Shown here in pieces: positions 36,837-45,668 of a stretch of 64,000 nucleotides of DNA. Within the stretch, counting starts at the first letter, position 1; each line of letters starts with the position of its first letter. The notes under the pieces were generated by a model. That model did no database searches and was not told the DNA's origin. It worked only from the letters and a program-made list of their open reading frames with translations. The position numbers were made by a program, and so were the translations under genes. The stretch comes from Pseudomonas triticifolii (GTDB lineage Bacteria > Pseudomonadota > Gammaproteobacteria > Pseudomonadales > Pseudomonadaceae): assembly GCF_014358015.1 (NCBI RefSeq), contig NZ_JACONV010000014.1, positions 62,001-126,000 of the forward strand. The letters are read 5' to 3'.

Positions 36837-38462
36837 ATGAACTTACGCACACTCACTATCGCCCGCCGCGCCGGTCTGGGCTTTACCTTGATTGCCCTGC
36901 TGGTAGCGTTGCTTGGCTGGTTTGCACTGGTGCAGATGTCGACCATTCGCGAGAGCGAAGTGGCCGTCGAAACCAACTGGGTGCCCAGCATGCGTGTGGT
37001 CAATGACGTGCGGGAGATCATGTTGCGCATTCGCACTATTTCCTTGCGCATGGCGCTGGACACCGACCCTGCGAATATCTCCACCTACCGTGGGCAGATG
37101 GATGTGCGCCTGGGTGATCTGACCAAGAAGCTCGACATGCTCAACACGTTCGTCGACACCCCGGAGGAGAAGGTCCTCGCCGATCAGTTTCTGGTGACCA
37201 TGGGCCAATACCGCAGTGCGCTGGATCGCTCTTTCGTGCTCGCCGCTCAAGGTGATAGCACGGGTCTGAACAAGCTGTTGCTGGTGGACATGAAGCAGAT
37301 TGTCGACGGCTCGGGCAAACAGCTGAACGACTTCGCCGACTTCTACGTCAGCAGGGTAGACGCTGAAGGCAAGGCCGCCGAGGCTCAATACGAAGCTTCT
37401 CGTAATATTGTGTTGGTGTTCGTGGTCTTCGCGGCGCTGAGCACCATTGGCCTGGCGTTGTGGCTGACGCGCAGCATTGTCCGCCCATTGCAGCGTGCAG
37501 TAAGCGCCGCCGAACACGTCGCGCAGGGCGATCTGACCCATGCCATTGAAGTCGATGGCAATGACGAAGTCACTCGCCTGCTACGTGCGCTGGCGCAGAT
37601 GCAAGGCAATTTGCGCGAAGCCATGCGCCACATCGGCAGTTCCGCCAGCCAACTGGCCTCGGCTGCCACGCAGCTGAACTCGGTGACCGAGGACAGCTAC
37701 CGCGGCTTGAATCAGCAGAACGCCGAGATCGATCAGGCCGCCACGGCCATCAACGAAATGACCTCGGCAGTCGAAGAGGTCGCGCGTAATGCCGTGTCCA
37801 CGTCCGATGCCTCCAGTCATTCCAGTTCGTCGGCGCAGGCGGGGCAGACGCGGGTGATCGAGACCGTGCAGTCAATCCAGACGCTGACCGAAAACGTTCA
37901 GGCTACGTCGGTGCTGGTGCAGAGCCTGGCGGATCAGTCTCAGGACATCGGCAAGGTGCTGGACGTGATTCGCTCGATTGCCGAGCAGACCAACCTGCTG
38001 GCGCTCAACGCGGCCATCGAAGCAGCGCGGGCAGGGGAGTCGGGCCGCGGCTTTGCCGTGGTGGCCGATGAAGTGCGGGCACTGGCGCATCGCACCCAGC
38101 AATCGACGCTGGAAATCGACTCGATGGTCAACGCCATGCGCAGCGGCTCGGCCCAGGCGCTGGAGTCGATGACCACGAGCCGCGACCGCGCCAGCTCGAC
38201 ACTGTCGCTGGCCAAGGGTGCCGGGGAATCACTGAGCGAAATCACTTCGTCCATCAACCAGATCTCGGAACGTAATCTGGTGATCGCCAGTGCCGCAGAA
38301 GAACAGGCGCAGGTCTCGCGTGAAGTGGACCGCAACATCGTCAACATCCGCGATCTGTCCATGCAGTCGACCCAGGGCGCCAATCAGATCAGCGCTTCCA
38401 GCCATGAGTTGTCGCGTCTGGCTGTGGATCTGAATCAGGTAGTGGCACGTTTCAAAGTCTGA
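36837..38462 (+). CDS. Methyl-accepting chemotaxis protein, 4-helix-bundle type
   Basis: Chemoreceptor of 541 residues. It has a first membrane helix near 12-32, a helical periplasmic ligand domain of about 155 residues (4HB_MCP style, with NWVPSMRVVNDVREIMLRIR), a second helix near 190-212, HAMP, and a signalling domain whose tip reads EQTNLLALNAAIEAARAGESGRGFAVVADEVRALAHRT split by the hairpin. There is no recognisable ligand motif. The following gene is a sugar isomerase, but 120 bases separate them and no link is shown. Confidence 0.9.
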   Translation: MNLRTLTIARRAGLGFTLIALLVALLGWFALVQMSTIRESEVAVETNWVPSMRVVNDVREIMLRIRTISLRMALDTDPANISTYRGQMDVRLGDLTKKLDMLNTFVDTPEEKVLADQFLVTMGQYRSALDRSFVLAAQGDSTGLNKLLLVDMKQIVDGSGKQLNDFADFYVSRVDAEGKAAEAQYEASRNIVLVFVVFAALSTIGLALWLTRSIVRPLQRAVSAAEHVAQGDLTHAIEVDGNDEVTRLLRALAQMQGNLREAMRHIGSSASQLASAATQLNSVTEDSYRGLNQQNAEIDQAATAINEMTSAVEEVARNAVSTSDASSHSSSSAQAGQTRVIETVQSIQTLTENVQATSVLVQSLADQSQDIGKVLDVIRSIAEQTNLLALNAAIEAARAGESGRGFAVVADEVRALAHRTQQSTLEIDSMVNAMRSGSAQALESMTTSRDRASSTLSLAKGAGESLSEITSSINQISERNLVIASAAEEQAQVSREVDRNIVNIRDLSMQSTQGANQISASSHELSRLAVDLNQVVARFKV

Positions 38463-38583
38463 AACGCCGACATCGATGGCGGCCTGCACGCGCTTGCCGC
38501 CGACCGGTCGGGCGCGCATTATTGCTCCCGGTCGCGAAGACCACCGTGCAGGTATGTCTTATCGATGGAGGCTGCTCAGCGTC

Positions 38584-39828
38584 ATGAACAATAACAATCA
38601 CATCTTCAGCAGTTGGCTGCGCTCGCCGGCCCATCATCAATGGCTGTCTCAGGAAGGCAATCGCCTGCTGACTTTTGCCAAGGCGGCGAAGCTGCAGAAC
38701 GGTTTTGGCAGCCTTGATGAGTATGGCCGTCTGATGGTCGGCGCGACTGCCCAAACCATGAACACTGCGCGCATGACCCATTGTTTCGCCATGGCCCATA
38801 CCCAGGGCATTCCCGGTTGCGCTGCACTGGTCGATCATGGCATTGCAGCCTTGAACGGCCCATTGCGCGATGCCGAGCATGACGGCTGGCTCAGCGCCGC
38901 GCTCGAAGACGGCGCAACCACCGATAAACAAGCCTATCTGCATGCTTTCGTCGCGTTGGCGGCCAGCTCTGCGGTGGTCGCCGGGCGGCCCGGCGCTCAG
39001 GCGCTGCTGTCCGATGCGATTCAGGTCATCAACAGCCGTTTCTGGAGCGAGGAAGAAGGCGCGATGCGTGAGTCCTTTGCCCGTGACTGGAGCAACGAAG
39101 AGGCGTATCGCGGTGCCAACAGCAACATGCACAGCACCGAAGCGTTTCTCGCGCTGGCAGACGTCACCGGCGACTCGCAATGGCTGGACCGGGCGCTGAG
39201 CATCGTCGAGCGAGTGATTCATCGGCACGCTGGGGCCAACCACTTTCAGGTGATCGAGCACTTTACTCAAGCCTGGCAACCACTACCCGATTACAACCGC
39301 GAGAACCCGGCCGATGGCTTCCGTCCGTTCGGCACCACGCCCGGCCACGCTTTCGAATGGGCGCGCCTGGTGCTGCACCTTGAATCCGCCCGTCGTGATG
39401 CTGGCCGTTCCAGCCCGGAGTGGCTGCTCAACGATGCGCGAGAGCTGTTTGCCAATGCCTGCCGCTATGGCTGGAGCGTTGATGGCGCACCAGGCATCGT
39501 CTACACCCTGGATTGGGAAAACAACCCGGTGGTCCGCCATCGCCTGCACTGGACGCACTGTGAAGCGGCTGCCGCCGCGGCATCGCTGTTGCAGCGCACG
39601 GGCGAGCAACAGTACGAAGAATGGTATCGGGTGTTCTGGGAGTTCAACGAAACGCTGTTCATCGATTATGAGCACGGCAGTTGGCGTCATGAACTGAACG
39701 AGCAAAATGTGCCCAGCGAAGACATCTGGCCCGGCAAGCCTGACCTCTACCATGCCTATCAGGCGACGCTTCTGCCGGTGCTGCCATTGTCTCCGAGCCT
39801 TGCAAGCGCACTGGCGGGCCTGGACTGA
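38584..39828 (+). CDS. AGE-family aldose-ketose isomerase (YihS/mannose isomerase-like)
   Basis: Alpha/alpha-barrel sugar isomerase or epimerase of the N-acylglucosamine 2-epimerase family, 414 residues. Seen features: LDEYGRLMVGATAQTMNTARMTHCFAMA, NMHSTEAFLALADVTGD, NHFQVIEHFTQAWQPLPDYN, TPGHAFEWARLVL, and HCEAAAAAASLLQRTG, which contain the expected active-site His residues. These patterns are closer to mannose/sulfoquinovose isomerase YihS and bacterial mannose isomerase than to RnbP. The start is taken at ATG 38584 behind GGAGG (spacing long); ATG 38554 is possible. Substrate likely mannose/fructose, by family only. Confidence 0.82.
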   Translation: MNNNNHIFSSWLRSPAHHQWLSQEGNRLLTFAKAAKLQNGFGSLDEYGRLMVGATAQTMNTARMTHCFAMAHTQGIPGCAALVDHGIAALNGPLRDAEHDGWLSAALEDGATTDKQAYLHAFVALAASSAVVAGRPGAQALLSDAIQVINSRFWSEEEGAMRESFARDWSNEEAYRGANSNMHSTEAFLALADVTGDSQWLDRALSIVERVIHRHAGANHFQVIEHFTQAWQPLPDYNRENPADGFRPFGTTPGHAFEWARLVLHLESARRDAGRSSPEWLLNDARELFANACRYGWSVDGAPGIVYTLDWENNPVVRHRLHWTHCEAAAAAASLLQRTGEQQYEEWYRVFWEFNETLFIDYEHGSWRHELNEQNVPSEDIWPGKPDLYHAYQATLLPVLPLSPSLASALAGLD

Positions 39829-39844
39829 AACCGTGTTTGAAACT

Positions 39845-40933
39845 TCAGTGTGACGGCACGCTTTTGTCGGTCAGGCGGATAATCTGCCTGGCCAGGAAGC
39901 TGCCGGTCAGGATCACGCCGAACAGGCGCAAGGTCTGCATGGCCAGCACGAAGCCGACGTCGGCATGGGTATCGATGGCGATGATTGCCATGGTGTCCAG
40001 GCCGCCGGGGCTGGTCGCCAGATACACGGACAGGTAATCCTTGTCCATCAGCGTTGCAATCAACCAGGCCGAAAGGGCACAGAGCACGATCAGCAGCAGG
40101 GACGCGAGGATCATCACCGGCAAGCGCCGCCAGACATACAGCACCGTCGGACGATCAAAGCGCAGGCCCACGTAACAGCCGATCGCTCCGTAACCCAGTG
40201 GCAGCAGCCAGTCCGGGATGGTGATCTGCAGCACGCCGCTCAATTGCAAGGCTCCGCCCAGTATCAACGGCATCAGCAGGGCACCTGCGGGCATCTTCGA
40301 GCCCAGCAACACGCCGACCACGATCACCGCCAGACTCAGCCCCAGATCCAGCAGGCTGGAACCGTGCTGCATCACCTCGTTGCTGTGAGCATTCGCGTCA
40401 CTGCCGGTTGCCCCCATAAAGTGGCTGACCAGCGCGCCGATCACCACCACGCAGACCACACGTACATATTGCATCGTCGCAACGATGCGTGAGTCTGCGC
40501 CGTAGTCCTCTGACATGGCGACCATCGCAGACGCAGCGCCCGGCGACGTGCCCCAGGCCGCAGTGTTACTGGGAATGCCGGCAAAACGCACCAGCAAAAG
40601 GCCGACGGCGGCGCTCAAGACGACCGTCAGCAACGTGGCCAGTAACATGACGTGCCAGGATTGCAGCGCGGTCATCAACACGCTGACCGACATGGCATGC
40701 GCAATCAAAACGCCGACCGTACCCTGGCCGAGCTGAAACGCCCGTTTATTCATGCGAATGGTAGCGCCCGATACACCGAAGCCGATGGCGACCAACATAG
40801 GTCCCAGAAACATCGCCGCAGGCATATTGATCAGTTTGAGCAGTTGACCGGCACTGCCGGCGAGGATGACCAGACCCAGCCATTGGGCCATTGGAGGAAG
40901 GTAGGGCAGTGACAGACTGGAGGCACGTTGCAA
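39845..40933 (-). CDS. AbrB-family membrane protein (PF05145)
   Basis: Polytopic inner-membrane protein of about 362 residues with a duplicated block of helices, each containing a Gly/Pro-rich motif (LINMPAAMFLGPMLVAIGF and the later LPLGYGAIGCYVGLRF). Also seen: AWGTSPGAASAMVAMSEDYGAD, typical of this family, which is often misnamed ammonia monooxygenase or AbrB regulator. A TTG at 40933 with AGGGAG at good spacing is my preferred start; TTG 40960 or ATG 40891 are alternatives. Function unproven, probably transport. It is divergent from a LysR gene that may control it. Confidence 0.75.
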   Translation of the reverse strand: MQRASSLSLPYLPPMAQWLGLVILAGSAGQLLKLINMPAAMFLGPMLVAIGFGVSGATIRMNKRAFQLGQGTVGVLIAHAMSVSVLMTALQSWHVMLLATLLTVVLSAAVGLLLVRFAGIPSNTAAWGTSPGAASAMVAMSEDYGADSRIVATMQYVRVVCVVVIGALVSHFMGATGSDANAHSNEVMQHGSSLLDLGLSLAVIVVGVLLGSKMPAGALLMPLILGGALQLSGVLQITIPDWLLPLGYGAIGCYVGLRFDRPTVLYVWRRLPVMILASLLLIVLCALSAWLIATLMDKDYLSVYLATSPGGLDTMAIIAIDTHADVGFVLAMQTLRLFGVILTGSFLARQIIRLTDKSVPSH

Positions 40934-41061
40934 GAGGTTCTCCCTGATGTTGCGAGTCAATTGCGCCGATGGCAGCGCTTTCGAATGCGTTCAGTATCGA
41001 CATCACAACCCATCAAGTCTATTTTCTAATAATCATGAATTGATAACTTTGGTTGATAGAT

Positions 41062-41967
41062 ATGGACCTGCGCGATCTGACGTACTTCGAGACCATCGCC
41101 GAACTGGGGCACTTGGGCAGAGCCGCTGAAAAGCTCAACCGCAGCCAGCCTGCGCTGACCAAAAGCATTCAGCGACTGGAAGAGTCGTTCGGAACCAGAC
41201 TGTTTCAGCGTGACGGGCGGCGGATCAAACTGACGCCGGTGGGCGAGCTGCTTCAGGCACGGGGCAAGGAGTTGCAGCAGAGCATCGCTCAGACCCAGCG
41301 CGAGGTGAGGGATTTCGCCAGTGGCATGGTGGGCAATATTCGCGTGGGCTGCGCGGCAACCATGGCCGAATACCTGATGCCGAAACTGACCTCGGCCTTG
41401 TTACAACGCACGCCGGACGTCACCTTCAAGCTGGTGATCGGTCAGGACGACCTGCTGCGCGAGTCGCTGCGCTCGGGGCAACTGGACATGATCATCTGCG
41501 CACTCGCACCTGACAGTGAAGGCGTTACCAGCTTTGAAGTGCTCAGAGACGAGGCGGTGGTGATCGCCAGCAAGCATCACCCGATTTTCAAGGCTGCGCC
41601 GCTGCAAATGAAGGATCTGTGCGCCTGGCGCTGGGTGCTGCCGCCCGTCAGTGTGTCGTCGCGAAAATGGCTGGACGGCGCTTTTGCAGCGCACGGTTTG
41701 CCGCTACCAACGGTGCAGATCGAAGCGAATTCAATCTCTCTGCTGCCCAACCTGATCGCCCAGAGCAACCTGCTGAGTTTCGTCGCTCGCGAGTCGCTGG
41801 AGTTTGGCAAGACCATGCAGCACCTGCGCGAAGTACCATTGGAGCAGACGACCATGAAGCGCACCATCGGCGTCACCTTGCGCAGCGGTGGCTACCTGTC
41901 GCCGGCCGCGCAGGGCATGTTGCAAATGCTGCGCGACAACGGTGGGGACTTTTTGGTGTGGGCCTGA
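41062..41967 (+). CDS. LysR-type transcriptional regulator
   Basis: Regulator of 301 residues starting MDLRDLTYFETIAELGHLGRAAEKL, with the LysR helix-turn-helix (RSQPALTKSIQRLEESFGTRLFQR) and a periplasmic-binding-protein-like effector domain from about residue 90. The ATG at 41062 lies 128 bases from the divergent AbrB-family gene, the usual arrangement for a LysR regulator and its target. Ligand unknown. Confidence 0.87.
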   Translation: MDLRDLTYFETIAELGHLGRAAEKLNRSQPALTKSIQRLEESFGTRLFQRDGRRIKLTPVGELLQARGKELQQSIAQTQREVRDFASGMVGNIRVGCAATMAEYLMPKLTSALLQRTPDVTFKLVIGQDDLLRESLRSGQLDMIICALAPDSEGVTSFEVLRDEAVVIASKHHPIFKAAPLQMKDLCAWRWVLPPVSVSSRKWLDGAFAAHGLPLPTVQIEANSISLLPNLIAQSNLLSFVARESLEFGKTMQHLREVPLEQTTMKRTIGVTLRSGGYLSPAAQGMLQMLRDNGGDFLVWA

Positions 41968-42075
41968 GCATTCACCCTTCAGGCACTGGATTTTGGACGT
42001 GGCTGGGTTAGCCTTCTGTCAGCGGACCCCAGGAGCGGGGCCGGTTCATTGACGACTGGCAGGAGCATCCAGATT

Positions 42076-42288
42076 ATGCAGGGACCTTTACACGTAAACG
42101 CTTACCTGATACGAGACGTCTATCACTTCGGTGGCGACCAGTCGCCCTTGAACGACGCTGACGCCGATGAAGACACTGACCCGGAGGCCTATCTCGACCT
42201 GGATATTCTCGGTCTGGACGACTTTGTCGATGCTGACAAGCTCGATCCGTTAGTAACGGGTGATATCGGCTCTTCAACCTTGAATTGA
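42076..42288 (+). CDS. Small acidic orphan protein
   Basis: A 70-residue frame with AGGAG at good spacing before the ATG. About a quarter of its residues are Asp or Glu (15 Asp, 2 Glu), concentrated from residue 20 on (DADADEDTD, LDLDILGLDDFVDADKLD). No Cys, no signal peptide, no membrane segment. I do not recognise it. A strong hairpin begins about 18 bases after its stop, consistent with a real monocistronic transcript. It could be an anti-sigma-like or nucleic-acid-mimic protein, but that is only a guess from charge. Confidence 0.5.
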   Translation: MQGPLHVNAYLIRDVYHFGGDQSPLNDADADEDTDPEAYLDLDILGLDDFVDADKLDPLVTGDIGSSTLN

Positions 42289-42305
42289 ATGTCTCGTTGT
42301 GTGGC

Positions 42306-42340
42306 GGGACGATCAATATCGCCAAGGCCTTGATCGTCCC
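42306..42340 (+). terminator. Hairpin after the small acidic gene
   Basis: Perfect 11-bp stem (42306-42316 with 42330-42340), 13-nt loop, no clear T-run. It is probably a terminator or transcript-stabilising end. Confidence 0.5.
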
Positions 42341-42361
42341 TGCGGCAAACCCGAACCGGTG

Positions 42362-42441
42362 GGAGGCGGCTTGCCGGCGATGGCGTCAGAGCAGTCACTG
42401 CACCGTTGGCTGACAGATCGCCTCGCCGGCAAGCCGCCTCC
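42362..42441. repeat. REP doublet
   Basis: Two perfectly complementary 19-base arms (42362-42380 and 42423-42441) built on GGCGGCTTGCCGGCGA flank about 42 bases. This is a typical inverted pair of Pseudomonas REP units, which are spread by a RAYT transposase encoded elsewhere. Confidence 0.8.
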
Positions 42442-42487
42442 TACGAGGAATGGTGTTGCTCGGTAGGTCAGGTGTGGCCGAACGCTT

Positions 42488-42985
42488 TCACCGCTTGCTC
42501 AGGTACAGCGCCAACGCCTGCGCTGCCAACTCGACGGTCGAGCTGGCTCCGGCCCAACTGCACGCCAGCATGAGGTTGCGGGGCAGGGCGAAGTCTTCCA
42601 CTGAGAATCCATTACTGTCGAATCCGTTGCCATCGTGCGGCACCAGATCACGCAGCGAATCCACTGGCTCGAAATACGCCCAGACCGGCTTGTCGAGTGC
42701 CACGGCCATGCCTACTTCGAACGCTGTGCCCGAGTCTGGCTCAAGGCCGCGAAATACATTCAGGTTCGCCAGGACCGCCGTGCAGCGTTGAATCATCGCC
42801 ACATTCATCGTGTAGATCTGGCGCGCAGTTTCATGGGGCGACAAGCCGGGCGTGACTTCATTGTCGAAGGGGAACAACCCTTCCAGACCCTGCGCGGCGC
42901 ACAGTGCTTTCAGGTAGCGTCCATACTCGACGGCATCAGGACGAAACACATCGAAGCCTGCGAGATAAATCAGGGGTGTCTGCAT
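42488..42985 (-). CDS. Nucleoside 2-deoxyribosyltransferase-like protein
   Basis: Protein of 165 residues from the ATG at 42985 (MQTPLIYLAG). It shows the family's fold marks: IYLAGFDVFRPDA at the start, NVAMIQRCTAVLANLNVFRG, the catalytic-Glu helix DSGTAFEVGMAVALDKPVWAY, and a late NLMLACSW. The family exchanges bases between 2'-deoxyribonucleosides or hydrolyses nucleotides; which applies here is not clear. No linked nucleotide-salvage gene is present. Confidence 0.82.
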   Translation of the reverse strand: MQTPLIYLAGFDVFRPDAVEYGRYLKALCAAQGLEGLFPFDNEVTPGLSPHETARQIYTMNVAMIQRCTAVLANLNVFRGLEPDSGTAFEVGMAVALDKPVWAYFEPVDSLRDLVPHDGNGFDSNGFSVEDFALPRNLMLACSWAGASSTVELAAQALALYLSKR

Positions 42986-43140
42986 CGTCGTCGCTCCGCA
43001 CGTGAACAAGGTGCGCCGATTCTACGTTGGGTTGCACATCGGACGAAACGCGCCACTGATCGGCACGTCCGCTCAATTTCACTGTTTGGGCTGGTATCTG
43101 TACGGATAGCCAGTATCCTTGGCCGGTCTGATCATTCATC

Positions 43141-44853
43141 GTGCGACCGCTTGCCTTGACTATTTCCCCTCTCGACAATCCGTTTTATTACCTGGAAAAC
43201 TTCCGCCAGGTGCTGAGCTGGATCACGAAGCGTTACGACGACTTGCTCGACGAATCGGAGCGCCAGTTCATCGAGACGTTTACGCAACTGCCAACGACAG
43301 CGCAGGGCCTGCTGGTGCGAATGGTCATGCGCAAAGGGACGCTGTTTCGCGCGAGCAAGTTGAGTTACGAGGAAATAGGCGACCCGATCCAGGCGGTGGG
43401 CCCGTTGCTTGAACTGGGATGGGTCGATGACCGTCCTGCGCTGGGACTGGGCGAGTTGTTTCAGCTACTGCGCAAGGATGAGTTGAGCCAGTGCTTCAAG
43501 GCGCATGGCGTCAAGAATTCCGAGCGCAAGGAGCAGTGGCTTGAGCGCCTGACGCCACTTCATGCAGCGCCGCAGACCCTGGAGCAGTGGCATGGCTCGT
43601 TGCCGGATACAGTGTTCTGCCTGACGATCATGCCGCTGTGTGACCGCTTGCGTTTGTTGTACTTCGGCAACCTCTATCAGGAGTGGTCAGAGTTCGTATT
43701 GGCGGACCTTGGCATCTATCGTTACGAAAAAGTCGAATTTTCTGCGGATTCCCGGGCAATCAATGCGCGCGAAGACATCGATGTCTGCCTGCAATTGCAT
43801 GCCTGCCGCGAGGCGCTCGAATCGAGTCTCGCCCTGCATGAACTGGCCGAGCAGGCGATTGCCGTCCAGTGCCGCAGCCCCTGGCTGCAGATGCGCCGCG
43901 CCAAGCTGCTGTTTCGCATCGGTCAGCAGGCCGAGCGGGTGCAGGACTGGCCATTGGCGCTGTCGGTGTATCGGCAATCCGATTATCCTGGTGCGCGCTC
44001 GCGACAGATTCGAGTGCTGGAGCGCAAGGAAGAATACGCGCAGGCCATGGCGTTGCTGCAACAGGCCCGGTTGGCACCGGAAAACGATGCCGAGGTACAG
44101 CATCTGTCGCGGGTCCTACCGCGCCTGCAACGCAAGCTGGGTCTGGCAGCAGAACGTCGGCGAACGGCACGCCAGGTCGAGCGGCTGGATGTTCAAGTCA
44201 CTCCGCTGGCTGGTTGCAGCGTTGAATACCTGATTCGCGAACACTTGCAGTTGCAAGGTGGCGAGGTGCATTACGTCGAGAACACGCTGATCAATTCCCT
44301 GTTCGGGTTGTTGTGCTGGTCGGCGATTTTCTCACCGCTGCCCGGTGCATTCTTCCACCCGTTCCACAGCGGTCCGAGTGATCTCTACAGTCCCGATTTC
44401 TACTCGCGTCGTGCACAGCAGTTCGATGCCTGCCTGGCCCAGCTCGAGTCAGACGCGTATCGCGTCACCATCCAGCAGAACTTCTTGAGTAAGTACGGGC
44501 TGCAATCGCCGTTTGTATTCTGGGGCGCGTTGACACCGGATCTGCTGAATCAAGCACTCGATTGCCTGCCAGCCGAGCATATGCGTCACTGGTTCAGACG
44601 TTTATTACAGGACATCAAGGCTAACCGTACCGGCATGCCTGACCTTATCCAGTTTTTCCCCGAGCAGCGCGCCTACCGGATTATAGAGGTGAAAGGGCCG
44701 GGCGATCGCTTGCAGGACAACCAGTTGCGGTGGCTGGATTTTTGCGCAGAACACGGCATGCCTGTACTGGTCTGCTATGTGCAGTGGCGTGCGGAGGGTC
44801 TGAATGAGGTGGACGCAGTCCGAGAGACGCATGCGCTTTGCGCTCAAGCCTGA
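43141..44853 (+). CDS. FAN1-type VRR-NUC nuclease
   Basis: Structure-selective DNA nuclease of 570 residues, related to bacterial and human FAN1, which process 5' flaps and interstrand crosslinks. The N-terminal half contains the SAP-like/winged-helix region (TTAQGLLVRMVMRKGTLFR, LGLGELFQLLRKDEL), followed by a TPR-like helical block (LHELAEQAIAVQCRSPWL). The C-terminal VRR-NUC domain carries the PD-(D/E)XK set in TGMPDLIQFFPE, RIIEVKGPGDRLQDNQLRWL. The start is a GTG at 43141. The length fits bacterial FAN1. Confidence 0.9.
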   Translation: MRPLALTISPLDNPFYYLENFRQVLSWITKRYDDLLDESERQFIETFTQLPTTAQGLLVRMVMRKGTLFRASKLSYEEIGDPIQAVGPLLELGWVDDRPALGLGELFQLLRKDELSQCFKAHGVKNSERKEQWLERLTPLHAAPQTLEQWHGSLPDTVFCLTIMPLCDRLRLLYFGNLYQEWSEFVLADLGIYRYEKVEFSADSRAINAREDIDVCLQLHACREALESSLALHELAEQAIAVQCRSPWLQMRRAKLLFRIGQQAERVQDWPLALSVYRQSDYPGARSRQIRVLERKEEYAQAMALLQQARLAPENDAEVQHLSRVLPRLQRKLGLAAERRRTARQVERLDVQVTPLAGCSVEYLIREHLQLQGGEVHYVENTLINSLFGLLCWSAIFSPLPGAFFHPFHSGPSDLYSPDFYSRRAQQFDACLAQLESDAYRVTIQQNFLSKYGLQSPFVFWGALTPDLLNQALDCLPAEHMRHWFRRLLQDIKANRTGMPDLIQFFPEQRAYRIIEVKGPGDRLQDNQLRWLDFCAEHGMPVLVCYVQWRAEGLNEVDAVRETHALCAQA

Positions 44854-44943
44854 GAGAGGGCTTTCAACAGTCTTTGAAGCGAGGGGGGCGAGGCGGTCCT
44901 TGAATGAGCCTGCAGCGGGCCGCCGCGTGTTACCGGGTTCAGA

Positions 44944-45249
44944 TCATGGCGCGCCGTCGTCATCGTCCTGGTCGTCACCATCGTTATCCATGTTGCCTTT
45001 GCCCGCGTCGTGGGTCTTGTCATGCATACCACTGTTGTTGCCTGGCTGAGGGTCCATGCCTTTGGTTCCAGGGCTGGTGCCCGGCGCACCCGGCGTTGTG
45101 CCGTCGGTATTCTTTTCCATGCCTGTGCCTGGCACTTTCGGGCCGCCAGTGTCTGGATTCGTCGGCCCTGTCGAGCCAGCCAGAGCCACTGCACTGACGC
45201 TGCCCAGTACCGCAGCGAGTGTCCATGCGCCAACCGTTTTCAGATTCAT
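44944..45249 (-). CDS. Exported Gly/Pro/Thr/Asp-rich small protein
   Basis: A 101-residue protein of unknown function. A near-perfect ribosome site (AGGAGG) precedes the ATG at 45249. The signal peptide spans about residues 1-24 (ending AVALA). The mature part is low-complexity: PGTG, GTTPGAPGTSPGTKG, then HDKTHDAGKGNMDNDGDD and a very acidic end. It is likely disordered and extracytoplasmic. It shares the signal-peptide style, PGT pieces and an HDK/THD motif with the neighbouring gene, so the two are probably an old tandem duplication. Confidence 0.6.
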   Translation of the reverse strand: MNLKTVGAWTLAAVLGSVSAVALAGSTGPTNPDTGGPKVPGTGMEKNTDGTTPGAPGTSPGTKGMDPQPGNNSGMHDKTHDAGKGNMDNDGDDQDDDDGAP

Positions 45250-45341
45250 TTCAAAAACCTCCTGTGGATCTGTCGATGTCTTGCGGGATGTTGCTACAGA
45301 CATTGAGTGGTCATCGGCGGGGCTGGTGCCGAACTTCCGAC

Positions 45342-45368
45342 CGGTGGCAGGGGAAGCCCCTGCCACCG
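45342..45368 (-). terminator. Hairpin between the two small exported genes
   Basis: Perfect 12-bp stem, 3-nt loop (CGGTGGCAGGGG/CCCCTGCCACCG), 12 bases after the stop of the upstream small gene. It lacks a T-run, so it may act as an mRNA-end stabiliser or partial terminator. Confidence 0.55.
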
Positions 45369-45380
45369 TCGGTCTGGCGA

Positions 45381-45668
45381 TCAGTTGACCTTTGGCTTCT
45401 CGGTCACGCCATTTTTGTCGTGTGTACCGTGAGTGCCTTTGTCATGGGTCGTCGAGTTGCCCATTGGCTGGTCACTCTGCGTGCCCTGGGTTGTGCCCTT
45501 GGTATTAGAGGAGTTGCGATCGGCGGGCGCCGTGTCAGTGCCAGGCAGCTTGGTTGCACTTTTGTTTACGGGACTGGCAGGCGTGGTCGTCGATTCAGCA
45601 AAGGCTGCGCCCGATGCAACAGCCATCAGGCCAGCGAGGGTCAGGGCAGTCAGTTTGGTCTTGATCAT
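45381..45668 (-). CDS. Exported Thr/Ser/Asn-rich small protein
   Basis: A 95-residue protein of unknown function. The ATG at 45668 is preceded by GGAGTAAGCATC. The signal peptide covers about 1-24 (ALTLAGLMAVASGAAFA). The mature part reads as low-complexity: PASPVNKSATKLPGTDTAPADR, NTKGTTQGTQSDQP, THDKGTHGTHDKNG. It has no Cys and is likely disordered. Related in layout to the next gene on the same strand and, more loosely, to the protein at 2158-2367. Confidence 0.6.
   Translation of the reverse strand: MIKTKLTALTLAGLMAVASGAAFAESTTTPASPVNKSATKLPGTDTAPADRNSSNTKGTTQGTQSDQPMGNSTTHDKGTHGTHDKNGVTEKPKVN

Noticed and set aside
42362..42441. CRISPR-like repeat pair
   Set aside because: The repeats are inverted, only two, with a REP core; no array or cas genes.
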